A DNA stretch of 64,000 bases from Candidatus Enterococcus moelleringii (GCF_017377575.1 NZ_JAFREM010000015.1:62001-126000), one strand, 5' to 3'. Shown: positions 45,423 through 55,945, numbered from the stretch's first letter. A program made the numbers and translations. Notes: generated by a model from the sequence alone, not told the origin.

Positions 45423-46754
45423 ATGAAGTTATGGGGAGGACGTTTTAACAAGGAAGAAGACCAGTTAATGAAGGATTTTGATAATTCTTTGCCTCTGGGG
45501 AAACGTTATTATGAAGAGGACATCATCGGCAGTATTGCTCATGCAACGATGCTGGGAGATGTCGGGATTTTAACACCAGATGAAAGCAATAAAATCGTTA
45601 CCTGCTTAAAAGCGATTTTAAAGGATCTTGATTCTGGGAAATTAGTGATTGATGAGGATGCTTTTGAAGACATTCACAGCTTTACCGAGCTGACCTTGAC
45701 GCAGCGGATTGGCGAGCTGGGCAAGAAGCTGCACACAGCCCGCAGCCGGAATGATCAGGTAGCCGTGGATACGAAGTTGTATTGCCGCAAAAGAGGGAAT
45801 CATTTTATTGAGTTGTTGGAGCGCTTGATTCAAGCCCTGCAGGAAAAGGGGGCGGAAAATCCGGTGCTGATGCCGGGATATACTCATTTGCAGCGGGCGC
45901 AGGTGGTGACGTTTCAGTATCATTTAGGAGCCTATGTAGAAATGTTCAAGCGGGATAAGCAGCGGGTCCAAAATGCCCTGGAGATTATGGATGAAAATCC
46001 TTTAGGTTCGGGAGCGTTGGCCGGGACTACCCACCAAATTGATCGCAGCAAGACGACGGAATATTTGGATTTTGCCACGGCTTCCGTCAACTTCATGGAT
46101 GCGGTGAGTGATCGGGACTACATCATTGAACTGCTTTCAGCTTGTTCATTGATTGCGGTGCATTTGAGTCGCTTGAGCGAGGAATTGATTCTATGGTGTT
46201 CCCAGGAATTTAAATTTATTTCCATGGATGATGCTTATGCCACTGGCAGCAGTATGATGCCGCAAAAGAAAAATCCAGATGCTGCAGAGCTGGTCCGTGG
46301 ACATGCCGGCTTAGCGATTGGCTCGCTGGTGTCGATGCTGACGATTATGAAGGGCTTGCCACTAACCTACAACAAGGATATGCAGCTGGACAAGGAAGCC
46401 TTTGTTTCCGCCTTTGATCGGACGGATCAGACCTTGACCATCATGCAAAAGATGATCGCCACCTTGAAGGTTCATCAGGAGAACATGGAAAAAGCTATCA
46501 AGTCTGGTTTCTTGAACGCCACCGACTTAGCGGATTACTTGGTGAAAAAAGGCGTGGCCTTCCGGGATGCTCATGATGTGGTGGGAAGTATTGTTTTGTA
46601 CTGCGAAGAACATGAACGCTCGATTGAAGAACTGTCGCTAGAAGAGCTGCAAGCTTATTCGGACCAAATTGAGCAAGATATTTACGACTACCTAGATTAC
46701 GAAGCTAGCTTGAACCAAGGAACCAAAAGTGAAATCAGAGGAGGCGTGAATTAA
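45423..46754 (+). CDS. argH: Argininosuccinate lyase
   Basis: This 443-residue enzyme cleaves argininosuccinate to arginine and fumarate. It begins with the typical MKLWGGRF and has HTARSRNDQVAVD (substrate binding), the superfamily signature GSSMMPQKKNPDAAE and PLTYNKDMQLDKE. The start at 45423 is chosen because all family members begin there and GAGGGA precedes it; the longer frame from 45240 crosses the ArgR box. argG is absent from the window. The stop overlaps the first base of an ABC permease gene, so lyase and transporter are one operon. Confidence 0.95.
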   Translation: MKLWGGRFNKEEDQLMKDFDNSLPLGKRYYEEDIIGSIAHATMLGDVGILTPDESNKIVTCLKAILKDLDSGKLVIDEDAFEDIHSFTELTLTQRIGELGKKLHTARSRNDQVAVDTKLYCRKRGNHFIELLERLIQALQEKGAENPVLMPGYTHLQRAQVVTFQYHLGAYVEMFKRDKQRVQNALEIMDENPLGSGALAGTTHQIDRSKTTEYLDFATASVNFMDAVSDRDYIIELLSACSLIAVHLSRLSEELILWCSQEFKFISMDDAYATGSSMMPQKKNPDAAELVRGHAGLAIGSLVSMLTIMKGLPLTYNKDMQLDKEAFVSAFDRTDQTLTIMQKMIATLKVHQENMEKAIKSGFLNATDLADYLVKKGVAFRDAHDVVGSIVLYCEEHERSIEELSLEELQAYSDQIEQDIYDYLDYEASLNQGTKSEIRGGVN

Positions 46755-47506
46755 TGAAGAAAAAACATCTTGTACTGTTAACCTTTGCGGCTCTTGTGGC
46801 AGTTGTTTTGCTGACTAGTGCACCGGCTGAGGCGGCGGGGCTGGAGCTGCATTTTGAGCGGGTCTTCCCTTACAAAGGAGTCTATTTAAACGGACTGAAA
46901 AGTACCTTGAAGATTACCCTGTTTTCTCTGTTCGGGGGCTTGATCTTAGGGATTTTGCTGTCGATTATTAAAGTATCGTCGATCAAACCATTGAAGCTGG
47001 CGGCGCAGTTTTATACCTCGATTTTTCGAGGAACGCCGCTGCTGGTGCAAGTGTTTATCGTGTACTTTGCGACACCTCAGCTGGTAAATTATGAAATTCC
47101 AGCCTTTAATGCAGCCGTGATTGCCTTCTCACTGAATTCCGCCGCCTATATCTCAGAGATTTTGCGGGGCGGAATCGAAGCTGTCGATGTCGGTCAAATG
47201 GAAGCGGCCTTGTCTTTGGGGGTATCTAAAAAAGATGCCATGATGGATATTATTATTCCTCAAGCATTGAAAACCGTGCTGCCGGCTTTAGTGAATGAAA
47301 CGATTGCTTTATTGAAGGAATCTTCATTGGTTTCGACGATCGGTATGCTGGATTTGATGCGTTCGGCACAGGTAGCCATGAACGCGACCTATCTGGCATT
47401 TGAGCCATTTCTTTTGGTCGCCGTGATCTATTACATTTTAGTGATGATTTTGAATACCTTTGCCGGATTTATTGAAAGGAGACTGAAGCGCAGTGATCGA
47501 TATTAA
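46754..47506 (+). CDS. Polar amino-acid ABC transporter, permease
   Basis: This 250-residue HisM/GlnP-type permease has a signal-like first helix and about five further helices. The coupling loop [20 protein letters not shown] (EAA motif) contacts the ATPase. Only one permease gene is present, so the pore is probably a homodimer. The link to argH suggests arginine, citrulline, ornithine or argininosuccinate as the substrate; sequence alone does not decide. Confidence 0.9.
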   Translation: MKKKHLVLLTFAALVAVVLLTSAPAEAAGLELHFERVFPYKGVYLNGLKSTLKITLFSLFGGLILGILLSIIKVSSIKPLKLAAQFYTSIFRGTPLLVQVFIVYFATPQLVNYEIPAFNAAVIAFSLNSAAYISEILRGGIEAVDVGQMEAALSLGVSKKDAMMDIIIPQALKTVLPALVNETIALLKESSLVSTIGMLDLMRSAQVAMNATYLAFEPFLLVAVIYYILVMILNTFAGFIERRLKRSDRY

Positions 47507-48215
47507 AAATCTTCATAAATCCTTTGGTTCAGTTGAAGTATTAAAGGGAGTTAATTTGCAAATTGGCAAAGGAGAAATTGTCGCCATTATCGGGCCTTCT
47601 GGTTCGGGGAAATCGACCATTCTACGCTGTATGAATTTGCTGGAGCAACCAGATGCTGGTGAAATTATCATCGACGGGCAGGATATCACGCAAAAGAATG
47701 TTGATATCAAGAAGGTCCGGGAAAATACTGGGATGGTGTTCCAGCATTTCAATCTGTTTCCTCACAAAACCGTGCTGGAAAATATGATCTATGCCCCGAT
47801 GAAGGTGAAAAAGCTGGATAAAAAAGTCGCAACTGAAAAAGCTCGTCAGCTGTTGCAGCGGGTTGGGTTAAGCGATAAGGAAAATGAGTATCCTTCAAAA
47901 TTATCCGGCGGTCAAAAGCAGCGGGTCGCCATCGCACGTTCCTTGTGTATGGAACCAGAGGTTATGTTGTTTGATGAACCTACCAGTGCCTTGGATCCGG
48001 AAATGGTTAAAGAGGTATTGGCCGTTATTCAAGGCTTGGCAGATACCAACATTACGATGGCTTTGGTTACCCATGAAATGGGCTTTGCCCGGGAAGTGGC
48101 CGATCGCATCTGTTTTGTGGAAAATGGCATTATCGAAGAAACCGCAACACCAGAAATTTTCTTTACCGCGCCACAATCGCAAAGAGCGCAAGAGTTCTTA
48201 GCGAAAGTATTATAA
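47493..48215 (+). CDS. Polar amino-acid ABC transporter, ATPase
   Basis: This 240-residue ATPase has Walker [10 protein letters not shown], the signature [15 protein letters not shown] and Walker [15 protein letters not shown], followed by the H-loop VTHEM. It is of the GlnQ/HisP type. It starts at a GTG that overlaps the permease by 14 bases, with AAAGGAGA before it, showing coupled translation. It powers uptake through the permease encoded just before. Confidence 0.93.
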   Translation: MIDIKNLHKSFGSVEVLKGVNLQIGKGEIVAIIGPSGSGKSTILRCMNLLEQPDAGEIIIDGQDITQKNVDIKKVRENTGMVFQHFNLFPHKTVLENMIYAPMKVKKLDKKVATEKARQLLQRVGLSDKENEYPSKLSGGQKQRVAIARSLCMEPEVMLFDEPTSALDPEMVKEVLAVIQGLADTNITMALVTHEMGFAREVADRICFVENGIIEETATPEIFFTAPQSQRAQEFLAKVL

Positions 48216-48232
48216 AAAAGGATGGGGAAAAA

Positions 48233-49075
48233 ATGAAAAAATGGAAAGTAGCAATGGCAGCACTAGGATTAGTTGGATTATTAGCAGGCTGTGGAGGCGG
48301 CGAGAGCGGCACCACTGACAGTACACAGGAAGCAAGCAGCAACGATTCATCGAAGCCGCTAGCAGGTCAAACCCTTAAAGTGGCTATGAGCCCGAACTTT
48401 GTACCCTTTGAATCGGCGGAATTAAACGACGAGGGTGAAACGGAAATTGTCGGCTTTGACGTGGATTTGATGGATCAGCTGGCAGACGACATGGGCTTTA
48501 AGTACGAAATTATCGAAACGGAATTTAAAGGCTTGATTGGTGAATTGCAATCTGGCCGGGCGGACTTGATTATCTCAGGGATGACTGCCACTGAAGAACG
48601 GGCAGAAAGCGTGGATTTCTCAGACCCTTATTTCTACACTAGAACCGGTGTAATCTTCCCGAAAGATCGTGAAATTAAGTCAGTTGAGGACATGAAGGGC
48701 AAGAAAATTGCGGTAAGCTTCGGTACCAACTTCGAAAAACAAGCCGAAAGCATGGGGGCAGAAGTTACACCATTTGACTCTGGTGCTGCTGTGTTGCAGG
48801 ACTTGTACAACGGCCGGGTAGACGGAGCCATGATGGATGCAACCAAAGCAGCGATTGAAGCGGAGAAAAACCCTGATTACTCTTACATTATTTTTAGCGA
48901 TGAAGAGCTGGGAATTACTGGCGACAACACCTTTAACATTGCCTTTGCCAAGGATTCTGATTTAACTTCAGAATTTAACACGTATATCAACCAATACCGT
49001 GAAGACGGCACAATGGACGAAATCGCTTCTCGTTGGATGGGTGAAAAATTCATCGAAGAGAACAAAAAGAAATAA
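48233..49075 (+). CDS. Polar amino-acid ABC transporter, substrate-binding lipoprotein
   Basis: This 280-residue lipoprotein has a lipobox LLAGCG (cysteine at residue 20), a Ser/Thr linker and a family-3 solute-binding fold. The ligand site follows the pattern AMSPNFVPFESAE, GFDVDLMDQLADDM and ISGMTATEERAE. It delivers an amino acid to the permease. It is last in the argH operon; a terminator follows. Confidence 0.92.
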   Translation: MKKWKVAMAALGLVGLLAGCGGGESGTTDSTQEASSNDSSKPLAGQTLKVAMSPNFVPFESAELNDEGETEIVGFDVDLMDQLADDMGFKYEIIETEFKGLIGELQSGRADLIISGMTATEERAESVDFSDPYFYTRTGVIFPKDREIKSVEDMKGKKIAVSFGTNFEKQAESMGAEVTPFDSGAAVLQDLYNGRVDGAMMDATKAAIEAEKNPDYSYIIFSDEELGITGDNTFNIAFAKDSDLTSEFNTYINQYREDGTMDEIASRWMGEKFIEENKKK

Positions 49076-49094
49076 GCTAAGTAAATTGAAGTGC

Positions 49095-49137
49095 AGTCCC
49101 TAGGTTAGATTTTTAGTCTAACTTAGGGGCTTTTTTT
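49095..49137 (+). terminator. Intrinsic terminator of the argH-ABC operon
   Basis: AGTCCCTA-GGTTAGA and TCTAAC-TTAGGGGCT form a long stem followed by seven T residues. Confidence 0.85.
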
Positions 49138-49183
49138 GTTTATGGGCCTTTTATTGGGGATCAATCTTTCCACAATGGTGGAA

Positions 49184-49218
49184 CAAAAAAAGCTTAAGAT
49201 CTCGGCGACCTTAAGCTT
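49184..49218 (-). terminator. Intrinsic terminator of the nucleoside transporter
   Basis: Read on the minus strand, AAAGCTTAAG and CTTAAGCTTT form a ten-pair stem and are followed by a run of T residues. Confidence 0.85.
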
Positions 49219-49225
49219 TCCTTCA

Positions 49226-50407
49226 TTAAAAGATTAGTCCCGTCACAATGGCGCTCAAGAAGCTGACCAAGGTGGCGCTTAGTAAAATTTTCAGTCCGTT
49301 TTTGGCAACTAGATTGCCTTTTTCTTCGTTCAAACCTTTCATGGCCCCGGAAATGATACCAATGGAAGAAAAGTTGGCAAATGACACGAGGAACACGGAA
49401 ACGATCGCAGTAGTGCGTCCGCTGAAATCCCAAGAACCGTTGGCTAATTCAGTCATGGCCACAAATTCGTTAGTGACTAGTTTAGTTGCCATCAAACTGC
49501 CGGCATCCACTGCTTCGTTCCAAGGAATTCCGGTGATGAAGGCTAGTGGTGCAAAGACATAACCTAGAATTTCCTGGAAGGTTAAGCCGGTGATCTTGCT
49601 GAAGATGAAGTTAATCATGGCAATCAAGGCGACAAAACCGATCAGCATCGCCGCCACGGTAATCGCCACGTGGAAGCCGTCTAAAATGTATTCTCCCAGC
49701 ATTTGGAAGAAGGTTTGCTGGCCGTCTTCTTCAATCACCAGCTCATCTTCTTGTTCCTCCAGCTGATACGGATTTACAATAGAAGAAATAATAAATCCGC
49801 CAAACAGATTCATTACCAGCGCCGTAATTACGTACCGTGGCTCTAACAGGGCCATGTAAGAACCGACGATGGACATGGACACTGTAGACATGGCGGAAAT
49901 ACTCATGGTGGTCAGGCGTTTTTCCGATAAAAGAGGCAATTCCTTTTTCACCGAAATAAAGACTTCTGACTGACCAAGAATCGCTGAGGCAATCCCGTTG
50001 TAGGATTCCAATTTGCCTAAGCCGTTAATTTTGCTTAAGCCTAGGCCCACCCATTTCATGAAGAAAGGCAGCACCTTTATGTAACGCAAAATGCCGATAA
50101 TCGCTGAAATGAAGACGATCGGCATCAACACCGTTAAGAAAAACGGTGCCTCACCTTTATTGGCAATGCCGCCAAAGACAAAGGTTACACCTGATTGGGC
50201 AAACGAAAGCAGTGCTGCAAAGACATTCGCCAAGCCGCTCACCAAGGTCGTGCCAAAGGTGGTTCGCAGTAAAATAAAGCCTAGTAAAAATTGCAATATC
50301 AGCATCACTAAGAGCGGTCGCAGGTTAATATTTTTGCGATTGCTACTAATGAGAAAACTCAATCCTAAGACTAAAATCAGTCCGATAATTCCTATTATAA
50401 ACGACAA
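49226..50407 (-). CDS. nupC: Concentrative nucleoside transporter (NupC/CNT family)
   Basis: This 393-residue permease has about ten hydrophobic segments. It shows the CNT motifs: the GIASAILGQSEVFIS segment (nucleoside and cation site), MSTVSMSIVGSYM, and the C-terminal TNEFVAM and FANFSSIGIISGAMKGL. CNT proteins take up nucleosides with a proton or sodium gradient. The gene is transcribed alone and ends at its own terminator. Ligand preference cannot be read from the sequence. Confidence 0.9.
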   Translation of the reverse strand: MSFIIGIIGLILVLGLSFLISSNRKNINLRPLLVMLILQFLLGFILLRTTFGTTLVSGLANVFAALLSFAQSGVTFVFGGIANKGEAPFFLTVLMPIVFISAIIGILRYIKVLPFFMKWVGLGLSKINGLGKLESYNGIASAILGQSEVFISVKKELPLLSEKRLTTMSISAMSTVSMSIVGSYMALLEPRYVITALVMNLFGGFIISSIVNPYQLEEQEDELVIEEDGQQTFFQMLGEYILDGFHVAITVAAMLIGFVALIAMINFIFSKITGLTFQEILGYVFAPLAFITGIPWNEAVDAGSLMATKLVTNEFVAMTELANGSWDFSGRTTAIVSVFLVSFANFSSIGIISGAMKGLNEEKGNLVAKNGLKILLSATLVSFLSAIVTGLIF

Positions 50408-50609
50408 ATAATCTCCCCCTTAAAAATTCGATCTGAGATAGATTACGACTTTTTTAACAAAATTGCGAGCAAAATCACTTGTCAAACCGGGATTTTTAGC
50501 GGGTTATTAAATAGTAAACACTAACAAATTAAGGTTTCTCTTGCGGAAAAATATATTCATAGGGTACACTATGAGATGCATTGAACAAACCACGTAAAGA
50601 AGGGTCAAC

Positions 50610-51263
50610 ATGGATAAAGAAAAGAAACGGGTGTCCTTACCCCGCTACCAGCAAGTCGCAGTGGAGATTGCCGAACGGATTGCCGACCAGCGTTATGTTG
50701 TCGGCCAGAAAATTCACGCCCGCTCCACCTTGGCCAGTAATTTTAATGTGTCGCCGGAAACTGCCCGCAAAGCCATCAATGTCCTGGTGGATCTGGGAAT
50801 TATGGAAGTGCGTCACGGCAGCGGAGCCTATGTTCTATCCCTTGAAAAGGCTCAGGCTTATTTAGATAAATATAAAGATGTCCAATCGATTCAAGAAATC
50901 AAAAACGATATTATGGAAAGTGTTGAACAACAAAAGCAAGAGCTGGAGAATTTTTCCGGCCTGTTGGATCAATTGGTTTCACAGACGAAGCGGGTGCACA
51001 ACTTTGCACCCTTTATTCCTTATGAGCTGAAGCTGACGGAAAAGGCTCAGCATTTAGATGCGACGGTGAATGAGTTGAACCTCTGGCACGAGACCGGAGC
51101 GACCATGATAGCCATCCAGCATGGTGAGGAGCTGCTGCTGTCACCAGGTCCCTATGCCAAGCTAAGTGCAGGCAGCACGTTGTTCTTCGTGAGTAATGAG
51201 CTGGGCTTCCAGCGGATGCAGCATCTTTTTTACCCCGAAGAAACCAGCGAAATAAAAGAATAA
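50610..51263 (+). CDS. busR: BusR: GntR-type repressor with RCK_C domain, c-di-AMP-responsive
   Basis: This 217-residue protein has a winged helix of the GntR type (residues 8-75, ARSTLASNFNVSPETARKAI), a coiled-coil linker (about 85-125) and a C-terminal RCK_C domain (about 135-205). This is the plan of BusR, the lactococcal and streptococcal repressor of the betaine importer that binds c-di-AMP through RCK_C. It lies directly before the transporter genes, and the paired operator in between fits a repressor of this kind. Named from domain plan and context. Confidence 0.88.
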   Translation: MDKEKKRVSLPRYQQVAVEIAERIADQRYVVGQKIHARSTLASNFNVSPETARKAINVLVDLGIMEVRHGSGAYVLSLEKAQAYLDKYKDVQSIQEIKNDIMESVEQQKQELENFSGLLDQLVSQTKRVHNFAPFIPYELKLTEKAQHLDATVNELNLWHETGATMIAIQHGEELLLSPGPYAKLSAGSTLFFVSNELGFQRMQHLFYPEETSEIKE

Positions 51264-51274
51264 TTAAGAAGTTT

Positions 51275-51317
51275 GCCCATTATTTGGAGATAGTCGCCGA
51301 ATAATGGGCTTTTTTTG
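51275..51317 (+). terminator. Terminator between busR and the transporter operon
   Basis: GCCCATTATT pairs with AATAATGGGC across a 15-base loop and seven T residues follow. Confidence 0.85.
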
Positions 51318-51356
51318 TAGTTTGCTGACGGTTTTCTGAAAACTTGCAGTTGTGCT

Positions 51357-51400
51357 TTGACAAAAGTGACCACATGATGTTACTATGATATGGTCACTTT
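51357..51400 (+). promoter_or_regulatory. busA promoter with bipartite BusR-type operator
   Basis: TTGACA (51357-51362) and TACTAT (51381-51386) make a promoter with 18-base spacing. AAAGTGACCA (51363-51372) and TGGTCACTTT (51391-51400) are perfect ten-base inverted arms separated by 18 bases. They cover the spacer and the start-site region, so a bound repressor would block the promoter. BusR is known to recognise a bipartite site of two spaced arms. Confidence 0.85.
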
Positions 51401-51421
51401 GTTTGAAGGAGGAGTTTTTTA

Positions 51422-52639
51422 ATGAGTAAAGTTAAAGTAGAACACTTAACGAAAATATTCGGCAAGCGCAAGCAGCAGGCGCTGGCTATGATTAAAGAAA
51501 ATAAAAGCAAAAATGAAATATTTGAAAAAACCGGCGCCACCGTCGGGGTTTATGATGCCAGCTTTGAGGTGAACGAAGGAGAAATCTTCGTGGTAATGGG
51601 GCTTTCTGGTAGTGGGAAATCCACCATGATTCGCCTGTTGAATCGTCTGATCGATCCAACCTCTGGCGTCATTTCTATTGATGGGCAAGATATTGCCAAA
51701 ATGAACAAGGAAGAATTGCGGGAAATCCGCCGTCACAAACTAAACATGGTCTTTCAAAATTTTGGCCTCTTTCCTCACCGCACCATTCTTGAGAACACGG
51801 AGTATGGGTTGGAAGTTCGCGGCGTACCAAAGGAAGAACGTCAAAAATTAGCCGAACAAGCCTTGGATAACTCCGGCTTGCTATCATTTAAAGATCAATA
51901 TCCTAACCAGTTATCTGGCGGGATGCAGCAGCGGGTTGGTTTGGCCCGGGCATTAGCCAACGATCCGGAAATTTTACTAATGGATGAAGCTTTTTCAGCT
52001 TTGGACCCTTTGATTCGTCGGGAAATGCAGGATGAGCTGTTAGATTTGCAATCCAACGTTCAAAAAACGATTATCTTTATCACCCACGATTTAAATGAAG
52101 CTTTACGGATCGGGGACCGGATTGCCTTGATGAAGGATGGCCAAATCATGCAAATTGGTACCGGGGAAGAAATTTTGACCAACCCAGCCAACCAATATGT
52201 TCGTGACTTCGTTGAAGATGTCGATCGTTCTAAGGTTCTAACAGCGGCCAACATTATGGTGCCAGCCTTGACGACGAATATTGAAATCGATGGACCAAAC
52301 GTAGCCTTGAACCGGATGCGGAAGGAAGAAGTCAGCATGCTGCTGGCCGTTGACCGTAAACGGATGCTGAAGGGCAGCCTGACAGCCGACAAAGCCTTAG
52401 AAGCCAGCAAAAAGAATTTATCCTTGAAAGATGTGATCGATAAAAATGTCCGCACGATTCCTAAAGACATGCTGGTCACAGACATTTTCAATTTGATTTT
52501 TGATTCACCTACACCATTAGCGGTAGTAGAAAACGATCGGTTAGAAGGGGTGGTAATTCGCGGCAGTGTGCTGGAATCATTAGCAGCAACCCGGGAAGAA
52601 TCCCAAGAAGAACCAGAAGGAGTGACCGCAAATGACTAA
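51422..52639 (+). CDS. busAA: Glycine betaine ABC transporter, ATPase (BusAA/OpuAA)
   Basis: This 405-residue ATPase has the N-terminal extension typical of proline/betaine transporters ([15 protein letters not shown]...), Walker [10 protein letters not shown], signature [15 protein letters not shown], Walker [14 protein letters not shown] and H-loop ITHDL. Two CBS domains follow from about residue 275. In this family the CBS domains sense ionic strength or c-di-AMP. Its end overlaps the next gene by eight bases. Confidence 0.93.
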   Translation: MSKVKVEHLTKIFGKRKQQALAMIKENKSKNEIFEKTGATVGVYDASFEVNEGEIFVVMGLSGSGKSTMIRLLNRLIDPTSGVISIDGQDIAKMNKEELREIRRHKLNMVFQNFGLFPHRTILENTEYGLEVRGVPKEERQKLAEQALDNSGLLSFKDQYPNQLSGGMQQRVGLARALANDPEILLMDEAFSALDPLIRREMQDELLDLQSNVQKTIIFITHDLNEALRIGDRIALMKDGQIMQIGTGEEILTNPANQYVRDFVEDVDRSKVLTAANIMVPALTTNIEIDGPNVALNRMRKEEVSMLLAVDRKRMLKGSLTADKALEASKKNLSLKDVIDKNVRTIPKDMLVTDIFNLIFDSPTPLAVVENDRLEGVVIRGSVLESLAATREESQEEPEGVTAND

Positions 52640-54353
52640 TTTCTTACAACAAAGCTTACCAGTAGCTGATTGGGTCGAAAACTTTACCGATTGGCTGACT
52701 CAAACCTTCACTGGACTGTTCTCCGCTCTGCAACAAGGCGGCCAGTTCATCATGGATGGAATGACTGGGATTTTAACTAGTATTCCAGCGTTACTATTAA
52801 TTGTCCTGTTAACAGCAGTCGCCTTTTTCATCTCCAATAAAAAGTGGGGCCTAACCGCCTTCACCTTAATCGGCTTGCTGTTTATTTACAACCAAGGTCT
52901 GTGGAATGATCTGATGAGTACAGTCACCTTAGTGATCCTGTCCAGTTTGATTTCCATCATCGTTGGGGTGCCGCTGGGGATCTTGATGGCAAAAAACGAA
53001 ACCGCCAAAGCGATTATTACCCCGGTTTTAGACTTTATGCAAACCATGCCGGGATTTGTTTACTTAATCCCAGCCGTTGCCTTCTTTGGAATCGGAATGG
53101 TCCCAGGGGTCTTCGCATCAGTGATTTTCGCCTTGCCGCCAACCGTTCGCTTCACCAACTTAGGGATTCGTCAAATTCCTAAAGAACTGGTGGAAGCATC
53201 GGATTCATTCGGTGGGACCGGTAGCCAAAAATTGTTCAAGCTAGAATTGCCATTAGCGAAAAGCACCATCTTAGCTGGTATTAACCAAACGATGATGCTG
53301 GCTTTATCAATGGTAGTTACGGCTTCCATGATCGGTGCACCTGGTCTAGGTCGCGGCGTCTTGTCGGCCTTGCAACGGGCACAAGTAGGGAACGGCTTTG
53401 TTAATGGTCTAGCTTTAGTAATTCTAGCGATTATCATTGACCGTTTCACCCAATACATCAACAAACCAAAACAACAAAAAGTCCAACAAGCTTCCACCAG
53501 CAAGAAAAAAGCAGGCATCATAGTTGCTGCGGCTGCTGTAGTGGTAGTAATCGGCTCAGTTGCTCTTGGGGGAACCCAAGAAACCAACAAAGGCACCGTG
53601 AATTTATCTTATGTGGAATGGGATACTGAAGTAGCTTCCACCAATGTGGTGGGTGAAGTCTTGAAGGAGATGGGTTATCAAGTGACCTTGACACCTTTAG
53701 ACAATGCCATCATGTGGGAATCAGTCGCTAGCGGGGAAACCGATGGGATGGTGGCCGCTTGGCTGCCAAGCACCCATAAGGCCCAATACGCGCAATACAA
53801 GGACCAAATTGACGATCTTGGTGTCAACCTTGAAGGGGCCAAAGTCGGACTAGTTGTTCCTGACTATATGGATGTTAATTCAATTGAAGATTTAAGTGAT
53901 CAAGCCAATAAAACCATCACCGGGATCGAACCGGGTGCCGGCGTAGTCAATGCTGCGGAAAACACCCTTAAAGAATACCCTAACTTGGCCGACTGGAATA
54001 TTTCGACTTCTTCCTCTGGCGCAATGACCGTGGCACTAGGTCAAGCCGTGAAGAACAAACAGCCGATCGTTATTACCGGCTGGTCGCCTCACTGGATGTT
54101 TGCTAAATATGGCTTGAAATATTTGGAAGATCCAAAAAATGCCATGGGAGAAGCCGAATCGATTCATACAATGGCTCGTCATGGCCTAGAGGATGATATG
54201 CCTGAGGTTTATAATGTATTAGACAACTTCAATTGGACTAAGGATGACATGGAAACAGTCATGCTAGCCATCAATGAAGGACAAGATCCAACCGATGCAG
54301 CTAAAGACTGGATTGAAGCTCATCCGGAGCAAGTGGCAGAGTGGAAGAAATAA
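52632..54353 (+). CDS. busAB: Glycine betaine ABC transporter, fused permease and binding protein (BusAB/OpuABC)
   Basis: This 573-residue protein joins a permease (about residues 1-290, with the loop [21 protein letters not shown]) to an extracellular betaine-binding domain. The binding domain runs from about residue 320 to the end, starting [13 protein letters not shown] membrane helix near 295-315 tethers the binding domain. Fused subunits of this type are known from BusA/OpuA of lactococci. The aromatic-rich binding part (WLPSTHK, WSPHWMF) supports quaternary-amine binding. It imports glycine betaine under osmotic stress. Confidence 0.93.
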   Translation: MTNFLQQSLPVADWVENFTDWLTQTFTGLFSALQQGGQFIMDGMTGILTSIPALLLIVLLTAVAFFISNKKWGLTAFTLIGLLFIYNQGLWNDLMSTVTLVILSSLISIIVGVPLGILMAKNETAKAIITPVLDFMQTMPGFVYLIPAVAFFGIGMVPGVFASVIFALPPTVRFTNLGIRQIPKELVEASDSFGGTGSQKLFKLELPLAKSTILAGINQTMMLALSMVVTASMIGAPGLGRGVLSALQRAQVGNGFVNGLALVILAIIIDRFTQYINKPKQQKVQQASTSKKKAGIIVAAAAVVVVIGSVALGGTQETNKGTVNLSYVEWDTEVASTNVVGEVLKEMGYQVTLTPLDNAIMWESVASGETDGMVAAWLPSTHKAQYAQYKDQIDDLGVNLEGAKVGLVVPDYMDVNSIEDLSDQANKTITGIEPGAGVVNAAENTLKEYPNLADWNISTSSSGAMTVALGQAVKNKQPIVITGWSPHWMFAKYGLKYLEDPKNAMGEAESIHTMARHGLEDDMPEVYNVLDNFNWTKDDMETVMLAINEGQDPTDAAKDWIEAHPEQVAEWKK

Positions 54354-54440
54354 TAGTAATGATGGAATAAGTAACAGTAATAGTTAGAGAATTAACAGGG
54401 AACGATTGTTACCTCTCTTTCTGAAAATCATCATAATGAA

Positions 54441-54490
54441 GAAACCCCTCTTTAGATTTCGAAGTCTAAAGAGGGGTTTCTTGTTGTTTT
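54441..54490 (+). terminator. Strong intrinsic terminator of the busA operon
   Basis: GAAACCCCTCTTTAGA and its complement TCTAAAGAGGGGTTTC form a stem of about 16 pairs plus inner pairs, followed by a T-rich tail. Confidence 0.9.
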
Positions 54491-54838
54491 TTAATCTGTA
54501 TATTAATTTTTGCTTCTATAATTAAATTTTATGTGAATTTTGATGTAAACCAACAAACGTTGACTTGATGCGGTTTGTGTTGGATAATTTTGTTAAGGTT
54601 GGCCTTGGTATGAAAAAAACCAGGACTGATTCAGCCTTTATTTACGGTTTTTTTTAGAAGAGCAGAATAAAGTCATCTAAATTGTAGTATGTTTCTTCGG
54701 CTAGGTCAACACTTTTATTCATAAAAAACAAAATATTTTATATTTGTTGAAAAAACGTAACCGAATTAGATAGTCTATAAGAGGGGCAGCTGGTTTATAA
54801 ACCGTCAATTGCGCCGTCAAAAGAAAGGAAGATCAGAA
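54491..54838. other. Gap before the solitary recombinase
   Basis: This AT-rich region of about 350 bases shows no gene. It contains T-runs near 54640-54655 and ends with the first copy of a 13-base direct repeat (54810-54822) just before the ribosome binding site of the recombinase. Confidence 0.5.
54810..54822 (+). repeat. 13-base direct repeat, left copy (possible attachment core)
   Basis: TGCGCCGTCAAAA occurs here and again at 56101-56113, on each side of the recombinase gene. No longer identity is seen. Confidence 0.55.
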
Positions 54839-55945
54839 ATGAGCAAACGGGGAGAAAACATTTACAAGCGTCGTGATAAACGCTGGGAAGGACGTTACCA
54901 CAAGGGAAGAACTTTAGAAGGAAAAATCCGCTACGGTTCCATTTATGGTGATACGTATAATGAAGTGAAGCAGAAACTTTATCCTTACAAGATAAAGTAT
55001 CAAACAATTATGGAGACCCAAGGCAGCTGCAGTGTTCCCTTAGCAGAATGGGTAGGTGTCTGGCTGGCGGAGTTCCAATCTGAATGGAAACCAGCTACTT
55101 ATGCCAATTACCATCACAAATTAAAGAAATATATTTTGCCAGCTATTGGAGATCAAGCCTTAAATAAATTAACCAAGGCTGGATTAGAGGAGCTGGCAGC
55201 GCAGCTGTTAGGTGATCCATTAAGTCCTTCTACTATAGAAGTAGTTTTTCGTATCCTGAGTAATTGTCTCAGTCAAGCGGTCCGCAAAGAATTATTGAAA
55301 AGCAACCCCTGCGAGCAGTTGAAGCTGCCGCGCAAGCCGCAAACGAAGATTCGGGCATTAACGAAGAAGGAGCAGAAGAACTTAGAAGATAAGGCGAAAG
55401 AAGTGCCGCTGAACAAAGGGCTGCCAATTTTGTTAGCTTTGCAAACTGGGATGCGTATTGGTGAAATTGCGGCATTACAATGGAAGGATATTGATTTTGA
55501 CAGCAACTTAATCCATGTCAGTCACACCTATCAACGAGTGACAGCACCAGTTTCTATGGAGGAAAAAACGCTGTTGATTTATGGCGAAGTTAAGACACGC
55601 TCTTCCAATCGCGTGATCCCTATTACAAATGAACTCAAAAAAGTGCTGTTGAAAAAGCAAAAACAAAGCAATCAGCCATTTGTGTTCTCAGTGAATGGGC
55701 ATCCCTGTGAGCCGCGTTTGTTAACTAGTTATTTCCATAAATTGCGGAAGGCCGCCAACATCGAGGACGTGCATTTCCACCAGCTGCGTCATACTTTTGC
55801 GACTCGTTGCATTGAGACCCGTGCAGATATTGCTTCGGTGAGTGCCTTATTGGGCCATGCTTCAGCTAAAATGACCCTGGATATTTACACAGATGCTACG
55901 ATAGATCAACGAATCCAGGTAATTAAACTTTTGAACGCCGCCTAG
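54839..55945 (+). CDS. Tyrosine recombinase (phage/ICE-type integrase), solitary
   Basis: This 368-residue integrase has a DNA-binding N-terminus of the AP2-like kind (YKRRDKRWEGRYHKGR), a SAM-like core-binding domain (about 65-165) and a catalytic domain. Catalytic residues are Arg206 (TGMRIGE), His314 and Arg317 (HQLRH), His340 (LGHAS) and Tyr350 (DIYTD), so it looks active. The start at 54839 has AAAGGA nine bases upstream. No excisionase, replication or structural phage genes are adjacent. Direct repeats flank the gene, pointing to a minimal or decayed integrative element. Confidence 0.88.
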   Translation: MSKRGENIYKRRDKRWEGRYHKGRTLEGKIRYGSIYGDTYNEVKQKLYPYKIKYQTIMETQGSCSVPLAEWVGVWLAEFQSEWKPATYANYHHKLKKYILPAIGDQALNKLTKAGLEELAAQLLGDPLSPSTIEVVFRILSNCLSQAVRKELLKSNPCEQLKLPRKPQTKIRALTKKEQKNLEDKAKEVPLNKGLPILLALQTGMRIGEIAALQWKDIDFDSNLIHVSHTYQRVTAPVSMEEKTLLIYGEVKTRSSNRVIPITNELKKVLLKKQKQSNQPFVFSVNGHPCEPRLLTSYFHKLRKAANIEDVHFHQLRHTFATRCIETRADIASVSALLGHASAKMTLDIYTDATIDQRIQVIKLLNAA

